64,000 nt of DNA from Caenorhabditis remanei (taxonomy: Eukaryota; Nematoda; Chromadorea; Rhabditida; Rhabditidae): assembly GCF_010183535.1 (NCBI RefSeq), contig NC_071328.1, positions 3,906,001-3,970,000 on the forward strand, written 5' to 3'. Position 1 is the first letter of the stretch. Each line of letters starts with the position of its first letter. This document shows, piece after piece, positions 1 to 10,801 of the stretch. Made by a program: the position numbers and the translations under genes. A model generated the notes under the pieces. That model did not search any database and was not told the DNA's origin. It was given only the letters and a program-made list of their open reading frames with translations.

Positions 1-669
1 CAGAAGAGTACCAGCGAGAAGCCGATCGATCTGCGCAGAATCTTCGAAATGCTGAAAATATTCGATTATCGGAATTGAACAGACGTAGGCTGGCGCGCCT
101 TCGTAGCATCTAAAAAGAGATTTTCAGAAGAAAAAAAGCTGCAACCTTCTATAATTATTGAGTCGAAAGATGAGAAACGGGAGAAAGAATATCTGGAGAA
201 AAAAGAGAAATTGATTGAAAAAATCAATCAACTCGAAAAATCAACAGATGAAAAGAAGGAGGAATTGGAAAGAATTCGGTAGAAATCTCCTTCACTTCTG
301 ATTCTTATAATTTCATTTCAGAAGACGTACTGAATTCCTCAAGAGACAATTGAAATCTTACAGTGAGTTGGACTTGGTTCAGTTTGAGAACGAGAAAACT
401 GAAAAAGGAGCAGAAATCCGCAATTTGAAGAGAAGATGGCACGAACAAGTGATGGCTTTGAATGCTTTGAATAAGGTTGTTTTAGGTTTCAAAGCCACTT
501 TTTGAATGATCTGAACTTATAGAAGCTTCAACAAAGAGTTCTTCAACGAGAAGCGGCGATGACCAAGGCGAATAGTGTCATACATTTGACAACCAATGTT
601 CGAGACGAAAGAAATCGAGAGATTGAAGAACTGCAGAAGGAGATGGCGAAGACAAGAATGAAGCTGTGA
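1..669 (+). CDS. 3' part of a coiled-coil protein gene (5' end outside window)
   Basis: Four exons join in one frame: 1-84 (first full codon at 3), 128-278, 322-475 and 523-669, ending in TGA. The introns are 43, 43 and 47 bp with GT and TTTTCAG/TATAG borders. The roughly 178 visible residues are almost entirely charged heptad-like sequence rich in E, K, R and Q (for example EKKEKLIEKINQLEKS), so a long coiled coil is the only clear property. No catalytic domain, signal or membrane segment is visible. I do not recognise the family; a structural or cytoskeletal coiled-coil protein is possible but unproven. An AATAAA lies at 767-772, and the convergent PGL gene ends at 869. The intron at 85-127 is inferred because the exon frame otherwise meets a stop. 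Confidence 0.75.
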
Positions 670-702
670 CGATCTGAAAACTAGAAATACAGAACATAGC
701 GT

Positions 703-708
703 TTTATT
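703..708 (-). terminator. Poly(A) signal of the PGL gene
   Basis: AATAAA on the minus strand, about 160 nt after the PGL stop. It lies beyond the + strand gene's own AATAAA (767-772), so the two convergent 3' UTRs are predicted to overlap by roughly 100 nt. Confidence 0.6.
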
Positions 709-766
709 GCTTGCTGAGCAAAGACAATCAAATGAAGTGCAGTTATGTTTTGAAACTACTCATACA

Positions 767-772
767 ATAAAA
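767..772 (+). terminator. Poly(A) signal of the coiled-coil gene
   Basis: Canonical AATAAA about 98 nt after the TGA at 667-669. It lies inside the predicted 3' UTR of the convergent PGL gene. Confidence 0.6.
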
Positions 773-868
773 ATGTTAGACAAATAATTTAAAACTAGTG
801 AGTAGGCAATAAGTGCGTACTCTATAAGAAATGCTATTATAAAACAAGATTGGTTGATATGGGTTGCT

Positions 869-3478
869 TTAGAAGTTGCCGCCGCCGCCACGATAACCGC
901 CACGTCCTCCACGGTCCCCACCGGCGACATATCCACCACGCTGTCCTCCGTAGCCGCCACGATCGCCTCCGCCGTATCCGCCTCCGCGCCCTCCACGATC
1001 TCCGCCACCGTAGCCACCACGGCCTCCACGATCTCCTCCTCCGAAACCTCCACCGCGACCTCCGCGATCACCTCCACCGTATCCACCACGGCCTCCGTAG
1101 CTTCCACCACCACCTCCGCCACCGAATCCTCCTCCAGTGCTTCCCATTGTTCCGAATCCCTTAGCCAATTTAGCTCCTCCAAATCCACTGACTTTGTAAT
1201 CATTAGTTGGAGTTGCGAGAATCATTGGGGTGGCATCTCCATCGCCCCACGCGGTTCTTGAGCGCTCGTCTGGCGGCGGAGAGGTTACTCTTTCTGATGT
1301 CTCTTGTGGTAACTGTTCTGGAACAGGGGTGGACTCTTCAGAACGGTGCGAGTTAACGGAATCTGGCTTAAGAGCGTCTCTCTCTTCCTCTTCAAGTATC
1401 ATATCGTCCTGAAAACAAAGGTTTAGACTTTAAACTAGCATTCAAATAGTTACCAGTGGCAGCACGACCGATTTGGTAGGCGAATCCCAACCGTCAGTTG
1501 AAATGGATTCAACAGCCATCGAGTCCTCATTTGGTGACGGAGGAAGAAGTGTTGCAGTTTGAGGCTCATGATGGAATGCTGTTTGTTGAGCGACAAGTGG
1601 AACCTCCTTCTGTTTTTCAGATACAGTATCCTGTGCTTTCACAAAAACTCCTTGCCCAATATCCTTAGAAGTCGTCAGATGACTTGTGGAATCGACTTCA
1701 TCAACAGGAATCTCGAGAAGGCTCAGAGAGGGGACGATAAGTCCTGCTGCCGCAGAGGTGTTAAGACCATGAAGAACTTGGGCCTTGGCACTCGAACTGC
1801 TAGGCATCTTCGTCTTTATTTCTTCTCTGCTGTATTCCAAGTTTCCTTTCGTCTCTTGAGTTCTCGATTTTTCCAAAGCGTCGATGATGCGCTTAATGTG
1901 ATCTTTCACATCCTTTCCTTGCAAAAACTCTGAAAATGAACATTTAGAAACATTTTTTAGTTGATAACAAACTTGTGAAGCTTTCGATGAGAAGAGTCTT
2001 CAAAGAATGATCCAAGAATGCCAGCTCTTTGATTGATTTTTCGTTGGTTTCGGTTTCGTAAAACTCGACAATCCATAGAGCAAAGCGGAGAGCATTCGTG
2101 ACCAGCTCGATAAGAGTCTCGTTATCAGATTCATGTTGTGGGATCTGTAAACAAACTTCTATAACCAGTTAGACATTACGATTTATTACCAATGCCACAG
2201 GGTTATCGAAAACCTTCTCCACCACTGATACACTGAACTTCTTCAGAAGTTCAGCAATCGCAAGTCTTCTCCAGGGGCATTCAAAATCCTGAGCGAGTCC
2301 CACAAATGACCAATCTTGGAAAGGTTTCTTGGCTGAAAACATGGTATTTTTGATCGATTGTATTGAACAAAACTCACATCCCATGAAGATTTGGATGATG
2401 TGATGGCCAAGAAAAACCGAGCTTTTGAACACGCTGCGCTGCAATCCTGGGAAAACTTCGAGTCGAACCGGTCTTGGAATAAGCGTCTGCACCAACTTGG
2501 CCAGCTCACGCTGGTCATGAGCAAGCGTACGTGTCACAAGGAAAAAGAACTGACATCCCAACTGTGATCTCACAACGAGCGATGCGTCTCCTTCATCGGG
2601 AAGCTCTGCACTATACTTCTCAACAATGAAATTGACAGCATCGGATAGAGTAGCTTCAGTCAGCGGCTGAAGCAGAAGATAAGTGAATTTGTCAACTGGG
2701 TCTTGTTCTTTTACACCTTCCAACCTAAACAGAAATCATTATCGATATGTTCCTAGAATGAATACTACTCACAATAGCTTGACCAAGAGTGGGTTGCTTT
2801 TGTTCCAAGCCTCGACGAGGTTGTCTTTAATCGTCTCGACAAGCTCTTGATTTTCTTCATTTTCCAAAGTGAGCGCTTTGATGAAAACATAAGCATCGAA
2901 GTCAAGGTCTAGCTGACATAATTCACTGATGGCTTCGAATTTTTCCTCGTCTTCTGTTGAGTGAATTTTGAAGAACGATTGAAGAATCTTCGCCTCATCG
3001 GTCTTCTTGAGCTTGGTTTTCTTTGAAAGAGCGGTAAACTTCTTCTCGTCATCAATGACAGTAGCGACGTCGTGAGTTCGACCGAGACGAGCCAACTGTT
3101 GAACGGCAGCATCGAAATGTGGGCGCTGAATTACGAAAACATTATTAATTTATTTTAAGCTTCGAAACTTACATATTTCTCGCCTAGCAAGAGGCAACAA
3201 TCCATTCCAGCCGCAAGAGCATCGGCATTGGCATCGCTGGGGACAAGCAAATCCAACAAGTCCTTCTCGTCTATTGGGGCCGTCGATCCGAAGACACTAG
3301 CAGCGAAGCTATTAGCCTAGAAAATAACAGTTTATTTTTATTAAGTAACTGAAATCCTCACTTCTTTTGGATTGTTGTGGAGCAGTTCAAGGTTGTTCGA
3401 TACATAATTGGCGAGGGTTTGGAAGTAGTGGGATTTTATCCCCTTCGCTTCTACGACTCCTCGCTTGTTATTCTCCAT
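869..3478 (-). CDS. PGL-family P-granule scaffold protein with RGG tail
   Basis: Eight exons on the minus strand: 3478-3362, 3316-3173, 3125-2773, 2724-2378, 2332-2190, 2144-1973, 1929-1454 and 1408-869, coding 763 residues. A TTTTCAG trans-splice acceptor ends at 3505, 26 nt before the ATG. The N-terminal and central parts match the PGL dimerisation domains of C. elegans PGL-1/PGL-3, with landmarks such as LAAGMD, the LGRTHDVATVIDDEKK block, LEVFPGLQRSVFKS and DGWDSPTKS. In that family these domains self-associate to build germ granules, and the central domain has been reported to have ribonuclease activity. The last about 70 residues are a Gly-rich RNA-binding tail with about 12 RGG boxes. 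Length is close to PGL-1 (about 730) and PGL-3 (about 690). It is spliced, so not a retrocopy. Which PGL paralogue it is cannot be decided from one sequence. Confidence 0.93.
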
Positions 3479-4398
3479 GCGTGACGATTGTTTGATCACC
3501 GGCACTGAAAATTGGAACAAAGTTGGAGAAATCGTATATTTAGGTTTTCGAGAAAATTTTCCTTTTAAAAATAAGCTTAACAGAAGCTCGATCTAATTAA
3601 TACTTTTGAACGAGAAATGTAATCGAGAATTTTGCCGAAAAACATCAAAAACGGAACCAAAAATTGAAATTCAAAACAAAAATTCCAGTTCGCGGTTGTT
3701 TCGAAACTCAGCTCCGCCCATGGGTACTGTAAGCGCGTCGAGACCCACAATCCACCGAAATCCGCGCGCCTTTAATCGAGATGCGAAAATGTGAAGAGAT
3801 TCTTGGATTTTCTGTTAAAATTTTTAACTTAAAAATAAGACATTGGATTAGAAAAACAGAAAATAACTAAAGGAATTCAAAAAATGTCTTCTTAAATGCA
3901 AAAGTGTGTACCGAAAATCTGAAAAACTTCAATTGAACCTGTTGTAAAATTGATTGCTCTCTTTTTTATAAATTATCAGTTTTTACCTTGAATTCCTCGT
4001 GTTCATCTTGAAAACAGTATCTTTCCTCTGTTAAAATCAGTTGTTTTTTCTATCACTATAATATTTCTTCCAGCTTCAATGGTCAATATAGATGTCACAC
4101 ATGTTGTTCGTTTTGAACGCATCATCTCTAAACTTCTTTCTCTATTTCTCCGCACATCTTATACATATTAACTCGTCCCCCATCAGATTGTCATGAGATT
4201 GTCCTCGCGCTCCCATCCGATCGGCAAAGTGCTTGAACCCAGAGATCGAAGGAATAGAATGAAGAATAGAGAGACGCAGACACTGCCGAGTTTACACACA
4301 ATCGAGCAGGCGGTCGGAGTAGCTCCCTCGCGGGAGCCTTCATCCAATATCCATTCGTTCGTTTCATTTCGATTATTGATCTGAACTATTTCTTAACA
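3479..4398. promoter_or_regulatory. Divergent intergenic region between PGL and the IkB-like gene
   Basis: No gene is seen in these 920 bp. The PGL trans-splice acceptor is at its left edge (3505-3506). A GC-box-type element GCTCCGCCCATGGGTACTG starts at 3711, and an inverted TCTGCGTCTC motif lies at about 4268-4280, 120 bp upstream of the ikb-1 start codon. An AT-rich stretch at 3820-4080 ends in a CTTCCAG. A short ATG reading frame at 4079 is not supported as coding. The head-to-head arrangement suggests a shared bidirectional promoter. Confidence 0.6.
3711..3745. promoter_or_regulatory. GC-box/Sp1-like core promoter element
   Basis: GCTCCGCCCATGGGTACTG, followed by GCGCGTCGAGACCC. A closely similar block (GCCCCGCCCATGGGTCTCG) lies upstream of rpl-14 at 6974. 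CNCCGCCC sites are a known over-represented class near Caenorhabditis transcription starts. Confidence 0.5.
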
Positions 4399-6631
4399 AT
4401 GCCGTCTGCTGATGAGAATGGAGTTCATTGCGATGAGAATAGCATTCAGAAGTCTAAATCAGATACAGAGGTTCCTATTTTTCTAGTTTCGGCCGAAATT
4501 TCGGTGTAAAAATGGTGACTTTTCAGATAAATTCTCACTCTTCCATTCACAAATCTTCAAGTCAACATCATCGCCTCTTCATCGAAGATATCTCTTCTTG
4601 TGAAGCATCCGCCGGTGATCGTGTATGGGCAACGTGTTCTGGTGCTGGAGACCATTCCCAACCTATCACTATTCATTTCCTAGGAGAAAATTATGAAGAA
4701 AGTGCAGTTGATATTCTAAGGAAACATTCTGTAAGCGAAACTGCTAAATTTGACGTTAATTTTTTTTCAATTTTCAGCTAATAATGTTCACTGTTCCCTC
4801 CCTAAAAGTCGAAGCTGGTTCGGAACTGGAACTCCGATTCTCAACATCTGATGACAATGTGACAACGATTCCCTTTAAATACTTGCCTCGAATTCCACGT
4901 TCAAACACTCAAGATATCTCACTCTTCGATAATTTGCTGGAATTCGCAACAAGTGGTGATACAATCTCTCTTCTCCAACCATTTGTATCACAAATTTCAA
5001 AGCAAGACATCGAAGGGAATACGTATGGTTGATTTTTCACTTGATTAATATGAATGCTTCAATGGTTACAGTGTGTTCCACGTGGCAGCTAAAAACGGAC
5101 AAAGTTTCTCGCTGAAGTTGTTGCTCTCTGTACTTCCGGCTAGTTTGAAAGATGGTAAATTCTGTTTTTTTTGTTTAGAAGTTTTAAACACTAAAATTTT
5201 CCATTCTAGAAGTGATAAACGTTCAAAACAATCATGGTTTGACTTCTTTGCATTGTGCAATTCGAGCTGGAGACCCTGATGCCGTGCACTATCTGATGAA
5301 TCACGGAGCCAAGATTAATATTTCAGATCATTATGGAAATACGGTCCGTTTTATGCTATTTTCATTAACAGTTTTGTAATTACAGGCTCTTCACTATCTT
5401 GGCGACGCATATAATGAATCAATTTTCAAAGAAGTTCTCGAGCCGTCCAGAGGGCAACGGTTCGATGTAAACCAATTGAATTCAGAAGGCTTTGCGCCGA
5501 TCCACGTGGCAGTTCGAAGACTGAAGCTGTCTCTGATAGAAATGCTCCTGGAAGCGGGCGCTCTAATAGACTTTTTGGACACAGAGAAGAAACGGAATGC
5601 ATTGATGCACGCTATTGAGATGAACGATTTCGAGACGATTCAGTTGTTAGTTGAGGTATTGACACATTTGTCTATGAAACTGACAAAATTATTTAATTGT
5701 TTTTTTCAGCGAGGCTCGGAGACAAACATCGAAGATGATTCGGGAGAAACTGCGCTAAGTTTAGCAGTGAAAAATGTTAACTATCCAGTGATTGGCTTGC
5801 TTTTGGACAATGGAGCTGATCCGAACAGACAAAACTCCAAAGTTTGTGTATCCAACAACGTAGTTAATTAACTTTTTCTGTATTTTCAGGGAATCTGCTT
5901 GGCTGACAGCGAGGACAGTGTGATTCAAAACATTATCAATGGAGATAGACCAGAATTACCGAAAAAGGAAACTTTTGGCATACCGAATGATCTGGCGATT
6001 TCAAGATCACCACTGTTCGGACGATCTCATCCTGATCAAGCACCCACTGAAGATAGCGGACGGAATCGAGTAGTCAAGAGATCGAGAGAGGAAATTCTCA
6101 GTGGTTAGATGCTTACTATGATAATAAAATCTCAGCTTCTTTTGTTTTCAGATGCCCAAACTCTGCTAGAAGAGACCGATGCAATGACTTCACGTGTCGC
6201 CAGAATTTCAGTGTCGGAATCTGAAGACGAACAACCTGGCCCTTCAACATCATCCGGAGTATCTCGACGACGTCGTACTGAATGGGATAGAAACCCAAAA
6301 CTCAGCGATTCTGTATGCAATTTGGACTATTTAACACGTATCCGTGTATCGAAGATTTTTGATAATCAATGCAAATGGCAGCAGTTGGCGCAGGTTTGTT
6401 CTATAACTCGGCCCTATTCGATTCATTTTTTCGTTGTAGCAACTCGACTGTGATCATATGATCGAGCTCATTTCGATTTGTTCGGCTGGCGACGACTCCA
6501 GCCCAACGATGATTCTCTTGGACCAGTTTGAACAGCTTCAGGACTCATCGATTTCCAGACTGCGAGACGGCATGAACAGGATGAACGAAGAAGATGCCGT
6601 TAAATTAATCGATTCGCGTTATGTTTATTAA
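4399..6631 (+). CDS. ikb-1: IkB/NF-kB p105-like protein: IPT-like fold, ankyrin repeats, death domain
   Basis: Ten exons: 4399-4470, 4527-4730, 4778-5022, 5072-5154, 5210-5343, 5386-5655, 5710-5841, 5890-6103, 6152-6393 and 6440-6631, coding 595 residues. About six ankyrin repeats span residues 172-392 (for example GLTSLHCAIRAGD, NTALHY, FAPIHVAVRR, ETALSLAVKN). Residues 505-590 resemble the C-terminal death domain of p105/p100 (W..LAQ.L, SPT.ILLD, L..GM..M, DAVKLI). Residues 40-129 resemble the Rel-homology dimerisation (IPT/Ig) domain: AGDRVWATCSG, ITIHFLGEN, IMFTVPS, then IPFKYLP. No DNA-binding Rel half is present. An acidic PEST-like segment (SESEDEQPGPSTSSG) precedes the death domain. 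The symbol is assigned from memory of ikb-1 adjoining rpl-14 in C. elegans. The poly(A) signal is AATAAA at 6708-6713. Ankyrin assignment is firm, death domain likely, IPT an inference. Confidence 0.9.
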
Positions 6632-6713
6632 GAATGTATAAATTATATTGATTCGCTATTTATTTGCATTAAATGCCTTATTGCTCTATGCGATTCGAAT
6701 TTGAAACAATAAA

Positions 6714-7295
6714 TTGTCAATTCTCGTTTGTCTCGTCCAGTATCGGAATTCATCGGCAGCAAAAAGACTGTCTGTATATAGAAAAATCAGCAACAATTTA
6801 TTATATTTTAACAAGTTGAATTTTTTAAATAAATTGTTATTGAAAAAATCTAACAAACTCTTTTTTGAGAATGTAACAATTCTTCACATCCCGTAAATCG
6901 TACGCTTGAAAAAAAAACCACGAAATATCTATGCGGCAAACGCTCAGACGGCGCGCCACAACCTTGCATTATAGGCCCCGCCCATGGGTCTCGCAGCGAA
7001 ATCGTCACCGTAGTGGTTGCCGACGGCAGTCACTTTGCAATTTTTTCCCAAATTTTCTTCTTTTTTAGATATTTTCTTTCAAATGTTGCCTAAATTTTCC
7101 TAAAATATATGTGTAAAAATTAATTAATCTGTGTAGCTATCGATTAAAATCGAAACGAATTTTTTTCACCACAAAATAGACTTGAATCTATGATTTCTGG
7201 AATTTTTGGTTTTTTCCGTTTGTTTTATCCGTAAATTGCTCTCATCTCTTCCCTTATGCTCCTTTTTTATTAAAATCGATTTATTTTCAGTAAAC
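6714..7295 (+). promoter_or_regulatory. Upstream region of rpl-14
   Basis: No gene is seen. The stretch contains the GC-box element GCCCCGCCCATGGGTCTCG (from 6974), AT-rich sequence at 7040-7200, a pyrimidine-rich run and the trans-splice acceptor TTATTTTCAG ending at 7290, six nt before the rpl-14 ATG. This fits a monocistronic SL1-type ribosomal protein gene. Confidence 0.65.
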
Positions 7296-7829
7296 ATGGT
7301 CTTCAACCGTGTCGTTCAAATTGGGCGCGTCGTCTTCATCGCCTCCGGAAACGACCAAGGCAAGCTCGCCACTGTTGTCAACGTCATCGATGGAAACAGA
7401 GTGAGTAATTATACTATTTTAAGCAAAAATTTAACAGTGAATTCTCTGAAAAAATAATTAAAATTATATTTACAGGTTCAAATCGATGGACCATCCTCAG
7501 GAGTCGGCCGCACCGTCAGAAACTTGAAGGACCTCCACCTCACCAAGTTCGTGATCAAGGTCCGCGTCGGACAACGATCCAAGGGAGTCGCCGCTGCCTT
7601 CGATGCCGCCAAGGTTACCGAGAACTTCCAGAAGACCCAATGGGCCAAGAAGATCGCTCAAAGAGCCATCGTAAGTTTTTCTTTCTTTCGAACGTTTCAA
7701 GTTCCAACTGTTTCTTTCCAGAGAGCTAAACTCACCGACTACGAGAGATACAAGCTCATGAAGGCCAAGCAAATGAGAAACAGAATTGTCCGAGTCGAGC
7801 TCGCCAAGCTGAAGAAGGCCCAAAAGTAA
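7296..7829 (+). CDS. rpl-14: 60S ribosomal protein eL14
   Basis: Three exons, 7296-7400, 7476-7670 and 7722-7829, code 135 residues, the length I remember for nematode RPL-14. The N-terminus MVFNRVVQIGRVVFI and the blocks GKLATVVNVIDGNR, KVRVGQRSKGVAAAF and WAKKIAQRA are diagnostic of eukaryotic eL14 (KOW-type fold), a structural protein of the large cytoplasmic subunit. The C-terminal helix is Lys-rich (AKLKKAQK). Codon use is strongly biased (AAG, GCC, CTC), as expected for a highly expressed gene and unlike most neighbours. The start is fixed by the trans-splice acceptor six nt upstream. The gene is tail-to-tail with a Ly6-like gene, with only 69 bp between the two stop codons. Confidence 0.98.
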
Positions 7830-7898
7830 ATCGTTGTTTTGTTTCAATGAAATGTTGTTTAAAGAAGCGTTTCTTTCATACTAAACAGTTTATTATAA

Positions 7899-8331
7899 TC
7901 AAAGAGCTAAAAATTGAAATGTGATACAAAAGACCATCACAATCATGACCGATGTATAAGATCCGAGATTCGAAAAGTTTCCATCGCTGCAGCAGACCTG
8001 TTCTTCTTTTCCTTGAGCGTCAGTTCGAGCAAAACAGTCGTTACCATTTTCCTTACATTCTCCGGCATGCTCACACCGTCCTGATATGAAGGGTTCGTTT
8101 CCTGTGAGGCTGTTTCCACTTATTTTCACGCAGTATTCAGCTTTCGAGTGACATCTAGGCTGCAATTATTGTCGTTTCAGATTTATCCTGCTCAATGAGG
8201 CATCTCACATTTCTTTCAGCTTTTAGAATTGGTTGTCCTTGGGCAACTCTATAATTGAGGCATTCAATTGCCATCAACGAGGCGGGCAGAAAAACCAAAA
8301 GTAGGAACACATGTAAATGCAGGTGGCGCAT
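7899..8331 (-). CDS. Small secreted, probably GPI-anchored Ly6/three-finger-like protein
   Basis: Two exons on the minus strand, 8331-8209 and 8159-7899, code 127 residues with a 49 bp intron. Residues 1-21 are a signal peptide (LHVFLLLVFLPASLMA) with cleavage before IEC. The mature part has eight cysteines, ends VCCSDGNFSN, and is followed by a hydrophobic tail (TSVMIVMVFCITFQFLAL), the layout of a Ly6/uPAR three-finger protein with a GPI signal. The usual final CN is replaced by GN, so one disulfide may be missing. The ATG directly follows TTTCTTCCAG, so trans-splicing would leave almost no 5' UTR, or an upstream exon is unseen. AATAAA at 7894-7889 sits 5 nt past the stop, giving a very short 3' UTR. 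No partner or function can be assigned. Confidence 0.75.
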
Positions 8332-9730
8332 CTGGAAGAAAGGGAGTTTCTCGAAATTGTTGGAACATAAAAAGATTTCCAATGTCGTTGAGGCAAGTAA
8401 AGCGCCGAGTGTTTTTGAAGAAAAAAAAGCTGGAGAAACAAAATCCGGAAAGAAATTCGAAAAAGCGAATGTTCAGTGAAAATCATTAGTAACAAGTCAT
8501 GAAAGTGAGCAGAAAAAGGAAAGCGAGAAGAGCGAAGATTGAACGGAAGCAACGAGTGAAGAAGGATCAAAATGTGTCCCGTTTTTGAAGGACGGGGTGT
8601 GTTAACTCTTTTCTTCGTATGCTTTCTATGCTTTTCCTTTTTTCTTTTGAGCGGCTTTTCTCATCAAAATTCGTCAAAAACGCTTCTTGGTTGGTGGGCA
8701 GTGAAAGATTGCAGTTTTCCGGACCCGAAGAAGGGGAGGACTCTTTTTCTCCGTCATTTCCCTTATACTCTTCGCTTACTTCTCTCCTCTTTTCATAACT
8801 TTTATTATTATTCAGGTGAGGAAGAGACTCAAATAGCGGGAGAGAGAGACGAGGTGTTGGTCCCACTTATTTCACACATTCTTTTTTTACTTCTATTTTG
8901 TTCGAACAAAGTCTAAAGAGTCACATGGGACGTAAATTGTTTGCTGACGTTTCCGGTCATTGGCGGGTTTAGGTCGGAACAACTTGGAAACGTTGCAGAT
9001 AATTCAGATTTTCAGAAACTTCCAGAAAGTGGCTCAGAGATCAAAAAGACAGAAATAAGGAAAAGGAACAGCAGGCAGCAGTCAACTGGGTAGAAAAAAG
9101 ATTTGTGAAAAAAAGAAGAAAATGTCACTTAGCATAAATCAAAATTCAGAAGACGAGTCTTCTCCACGAAGCAACAAATCTACAATTTCTTCAAGGAAAA
9201 TAGAGCTCTCCTTTTCCCGAAACCTGCTGTTCCATTTATAATTCGATAATTGACAGGAAAGGGCGGTCCGCCCCAACTACCACCGCCCGGAAACACAAAA
9301 TTTTCGAAAAAGGGCAAAAGAAGTCAAAGTGTACTCGAGACAAGACATGAGGTCCATGCATTGTAAATTATGAGATATTCTGGAAAAGAAACAAGGATGT
9401 GACACTATTTGATATGTTTCTGCTCCATTAATTTTGCAGACAATCCAACAAAATCTTGTGAAAAACACGAGAAGTGGACTCGTAGATCGAAGTTCGGTGA
9501 CCAAATACAGTCACTTTGGAAGGACACAATGACTGTAATGACCTGGAAATTGAGAGGAAAACTGTTGAGGCGGAAAAATTTGAATTTTTTTTTGGAAAAA
9601 AGATTTATGGTCAGGAAGAAATTGAGGAGGCAGTCACCAATGAAATTGCGATTCTGGCGTGCCTTCGGCGCTTTTGATTTTGATGAATTCGAGATCCAGT
9701 GTGTCTGGCGCGTTCTATTTAAAATTTAAA
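8332..9730. other. Gene-free stretch between the Ly6-like gene and duplicated SH2 exon
   Basis: Open frames here (for example 8572-8916 and 9409-9729) have biased low-complexity composition, no splice context and no recognisable domain. A short GC-rich inverted patch (GGGCGGTCCGCCCC) is at 9260-9275. I see no RNA gene. Confidence 0.5.
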
Positions 9731-9860
9731 AAAAAAGTCAAATGATAATGTTTTTTCTTTCGAGCCCCTTTCCTAATGATTGATATTCTGGACAGCTGGA
9801 CGTTTCCAGAGTGGAAATATCTCAGAACGGCCAGTCTCCGGATGAATGAAACGGTACGAG
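9731..9860 (-). repeat. Duplicated fragment of the SH2 gene's last exon
   Basis: Nearly identical, in the same orientation, to 11385-11515, which contains the last coding exon and stop of the SH2 gene. Read on the minus strand it still encodes [14 protein letters not shown] and the same C-terminus. It lacks the other exons, so it is a non-functional fragment. The F-box pseudogene lies between the two copies. Confidence 0.85.
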
Positions 9861-10116
9861 AAGGCAATCTGAATAAGATGATTTGGGGAACTGAAACCTA
9901 CAAATAGTCAACTTTGAGATAGCGCCACGGTCTCACAAATAACAGTTTTGCTTTAATTATACCTATAGTATGAAGAACAAGTTATGCGATTTATGTTTGT
10001 AAATAAAAATGTTTTGTGTGATTCTCACCAGTCAAGACATGCTCTATAAACGTGTGGCGATTTTTAGTAGTTGTATAAAATGTTGGTTACCTAAGAAAAG
10101 GAAATAGTTACACTTT

Positions 10117-10801
10117 TTGCTCAAAGGAAATAAAACTTGTAACATTCCATCTGACACTATCCTACAGACACTCAAAATGTACTATTTTCATATAGATGAT
10201 TTCTGTTCTGCTTCTCCCCATATGGAGTTTCTTCGAATCGGAAACAATATAAGAAGTCGATTAGAAGAAAACTCAAACATTTATCGGATTAAAACTTTAG
10301 ATATAAAAGAAAATAGCTCAATGATCGTACCAGGAATTTTGCACAAATTTACTGGTAGACAGGCATTTATGTGGACATCGAAAGTTGACAACTCTGATAT
10401 TATTCAGTTTTTGAATAGATGGAAATCTAATGCAGCTTTCCAAAATTTAGAAGTCCTGACTATACATTTACGAAACGATTCTGATCCAACTGATTCAATT
10501 GAAATAAGAAATTCAGTCGGAGTCAAAGAGTTAAATTATGAAAATAATGGACACGAGTATCACTACAAACGAAGGTTAGTTTCTAAGATACGTTTCTACT
10601 ATTGTAATCTAACTGAAAAACTTTCAGGATAAATTCCAAGCCGGACGTTCTGTCTCTCAAAAATTTGATGCATTTAGTTATCTTGTTCGAGAATATGATA
10701 ACCGCGTTGCTTCCGTTGTGATTGAGAAGGATATGTTTCTGTTTGGAGTCTGGGATTTGACAGAAGATGAGTTTCTAGAGAAGTTCACCAAAGCCGAGTG
10801 A
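10117..10801 (+). pseudogene. Truncated, frameshifted F-box/FBA_2 (FTH) gene remnant
   Basis: The frame from 10117 to 10574 encodes an FBA_2-like domain (HKFTGRQAFMWTSK, IIQFLNRWKSN, IEIRNSVGVKELNYEN, HYKRR) closely related to residues near the C-terminus of the minus-strand gene at 18958-20693. The last exon (about 10630-10801; EYDNRVASVVIEKD, VWDLTEDEFLEKF, then TGA) matches that gene's last exon. With the only sensible splice sites (donor 10575, acceptor CAG at 10628) the two are out of phase, and the spliced frame stops early. The F-box half is absent; upstream sequence to 9861 has no similarity to it. Best called a pseudogene. Confidence 0.8.

Noticed and set aside
850..1261. Plus-strand open frames rich in His/Arg or Ser/Thr opposite the PGL 3' end
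   Set aside because: They are antisense shadows of the RGG-repeat exon; the minus strand has the matching splice structure and PGL homology.
8572..8916. A 114-codon plus-strand frame with hydrophobic stretches
   Set aside because: Phe/Leu-rich composition comes from CT-rich intergenic DNA; no signal-peptide-like start, no splice sites in phase and no 3' signals.
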